This document shows positions 13,711-14,190 of a stretch of DNA of 14,190 bases, piece by piece (the first letter of the stretch is position 1; each line of letters opens with the position of its first letter). The translations under genes were made by a program, and so were the position numbers. The notes under the pieces are model-generated. The model had not been told where the DNA came from, ran no database searches, and was given only the letters and a program-made list of their open reading frames with translations. The stretch lies in the NCBI GenBank assembly GCA_002479245.1, contig DLMG01000137.1, positions 1 through 14,190 on the forward strand. The letters are read 5' to 3'. The DNA is from Verrucomicrobia subdivision 3 bacterium UBA7542 (GTDB lineage Bacteria > Verrucomicrobiota > Verrucomicrobiia > Limisphaerales > UBA11358).

Positions 13711-13828
13711 ACAGGAGCCAACCGCGTCAACAGAGAGAAGGCTTGGGCCGGGAAAACTCTGGAACGGGTGGTTGGCAACCGCTCTGTCTGCAACCGCTTC
13801 ATTCTCTGCTGCCTCTGTTTCCTCCTGT
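13711..13828. repeat. Degenerate inverted repeat between convergent genes
   Basis: acaggag (13711-13717) and ctcctgt (13822-13828) form the outer arms. The adjoining blocks (aacagagagaa on the left, ttctctgctgcctctgtt on the right) pair imperfectly. It sits between the convergent 13061 gene and the oxidoreductase gene and has no T-run. Confidence 0.45.
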
Positions 13829-13854
13829 GAGATTGCTTCAGAATTCAACTTGCG

Positions 13855-14190
13855 TCAGCCGCGTTTGGGGAAGAATTGTTCCACCGTCTCGCGCACTTCG
13901 GCCAGCCACGCCGCACGCTTTTTGGCCGTGCTGGTGACGACCACCGCGAACGTCCGGCGATGCACCTTCCGCACGCCGCACAAGCCGAAAATGCAATTCT
14001 TCCAGAGCGTTTCCAGTGGATCGCCGAACACTTTCCGCTCGCGCTCGTCCGGCGTGTTCGCGGTGTTGAAAATAATCGCCGCCTTCGCTTTGAGCAAACC
14101 CACAGGCACGCCTTCGCCCTTGTCACCGGCGATGAAGCGATACGCCACTTCCGGCCGCAGCACGCGGTCAATCCAGCCCTTGAGGATGGC
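13855..14190 (-). CDS. Flavodoxin-fold NAD(P)H oxidoreductase, C-terminal part (5' end outside window)
   Basis: The last 111 residues of an NAD(P)H dehydrogenase (quinone)/flavodoxin-2 family enzyme. Such enzymes use FMN or FAD to reduce quinones or similar electrophiles in the cytoplasm. The frame is open from the window edge and reads ILKGWIDRVLRPEVAYRF, the conserved LK.WIDRV segment at the flavin and dimer interface of this family. GLLKAKAAIIFNTANTP follows (strand beta-4 and its cofactor loop), then KNCIFGLCGV and a C-terminal helix VRETVEQFFPKRG. It is not a separate short gene starting at GTG 14163: the family motif continues upstream of that codon. The stop is TGA at 13857-13855. Substrate unknown. 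Confidence 0.75.
   Translation of the reverse strand, partial: AILKGWIDRVLRPEVAYRFIAGDKGEGVPVGLLKAKAAIIFNTANTPDERERKVFGDPLETLWKNCIFGLCGVRKVHRRTFAVVVTSTAKKRAAWLAEVRETVEQFFPKRG

Overview
The window looks like a chromosomal stretch from a Verrucomicrobiota-type bacterium. This placement is an inference. It rests on the GC-rich background with few strong Shine-Dalgarno sites, many short palindromic intergenic repeats (including the one whose spurious translation reads NAKAQRRK), and a gene set of housekeeping enzymes mixed with carbohydrate-use genes. No rRNA, tRNA, CRISPR array, transposase or phage gene is visible.

Layout. Bases 1-306 are the 3' end of a diaminopimelate decarboxylase gene (lysA), followed by about 520 bp of repeat-rich spacer. 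Bases 831-1933 hold two overlapping genes: a TPR lipoprotein and a small membrane-anchored protein of unknown function. On the minus strand, 3940-2015 encode an unusual electron-transfer flavoprotein pair (etfB then etfA), with a perfect 27-bp inverted repeat between them. From 4289 to 10754 four plus-strand genes form a glycan-use operon: GPH-family sugar symporter, GH130 mannoside phosphorylase, second GPH symporter, GH94 phosphorylase. A hairpin plus T-run at 10804-10835 ends it. The GH94 gene carries an in-frame palindromic insertion.

The right part is a patchwork. A decayed iron-sulfur protein tail (11088-10891) lies directly after the stop of a small helical protein with a basic tail (11439-11089). 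A composite multi-hairpin repeat follows at 11650-11795. Next comes a higBA toxin-antitoxin pair on the minus strand (12619-11877), with a palindromic operator touching the toxin start codon. Then come a secreted protein with a carbohydrate-binding-like fold (13061-13666) and the 3' part of a flavodoxin-fold NAD(P)H oxidoreductase gene (14190-13855).

How it fits together. The central operon suggests uptake of beta-linked mannosyl/glucosyl/GlcNAc oligosaccharides and their cytoplasmic phosphorolysis, giving sugar 1-phosphates and saving ATP. GH130 resembles the Thermotoga beta-1,4-mannooligosaccharide phosphorylase type, and GH94 resembles the chitobiose phosphorylase side of its family. Consecutive cleavage of the N-glycan core (Man-GlcNAc-GlcNAc) is therefore an attractive but unproven reading; mannan or cello-oligosaccharide use is the alternative.
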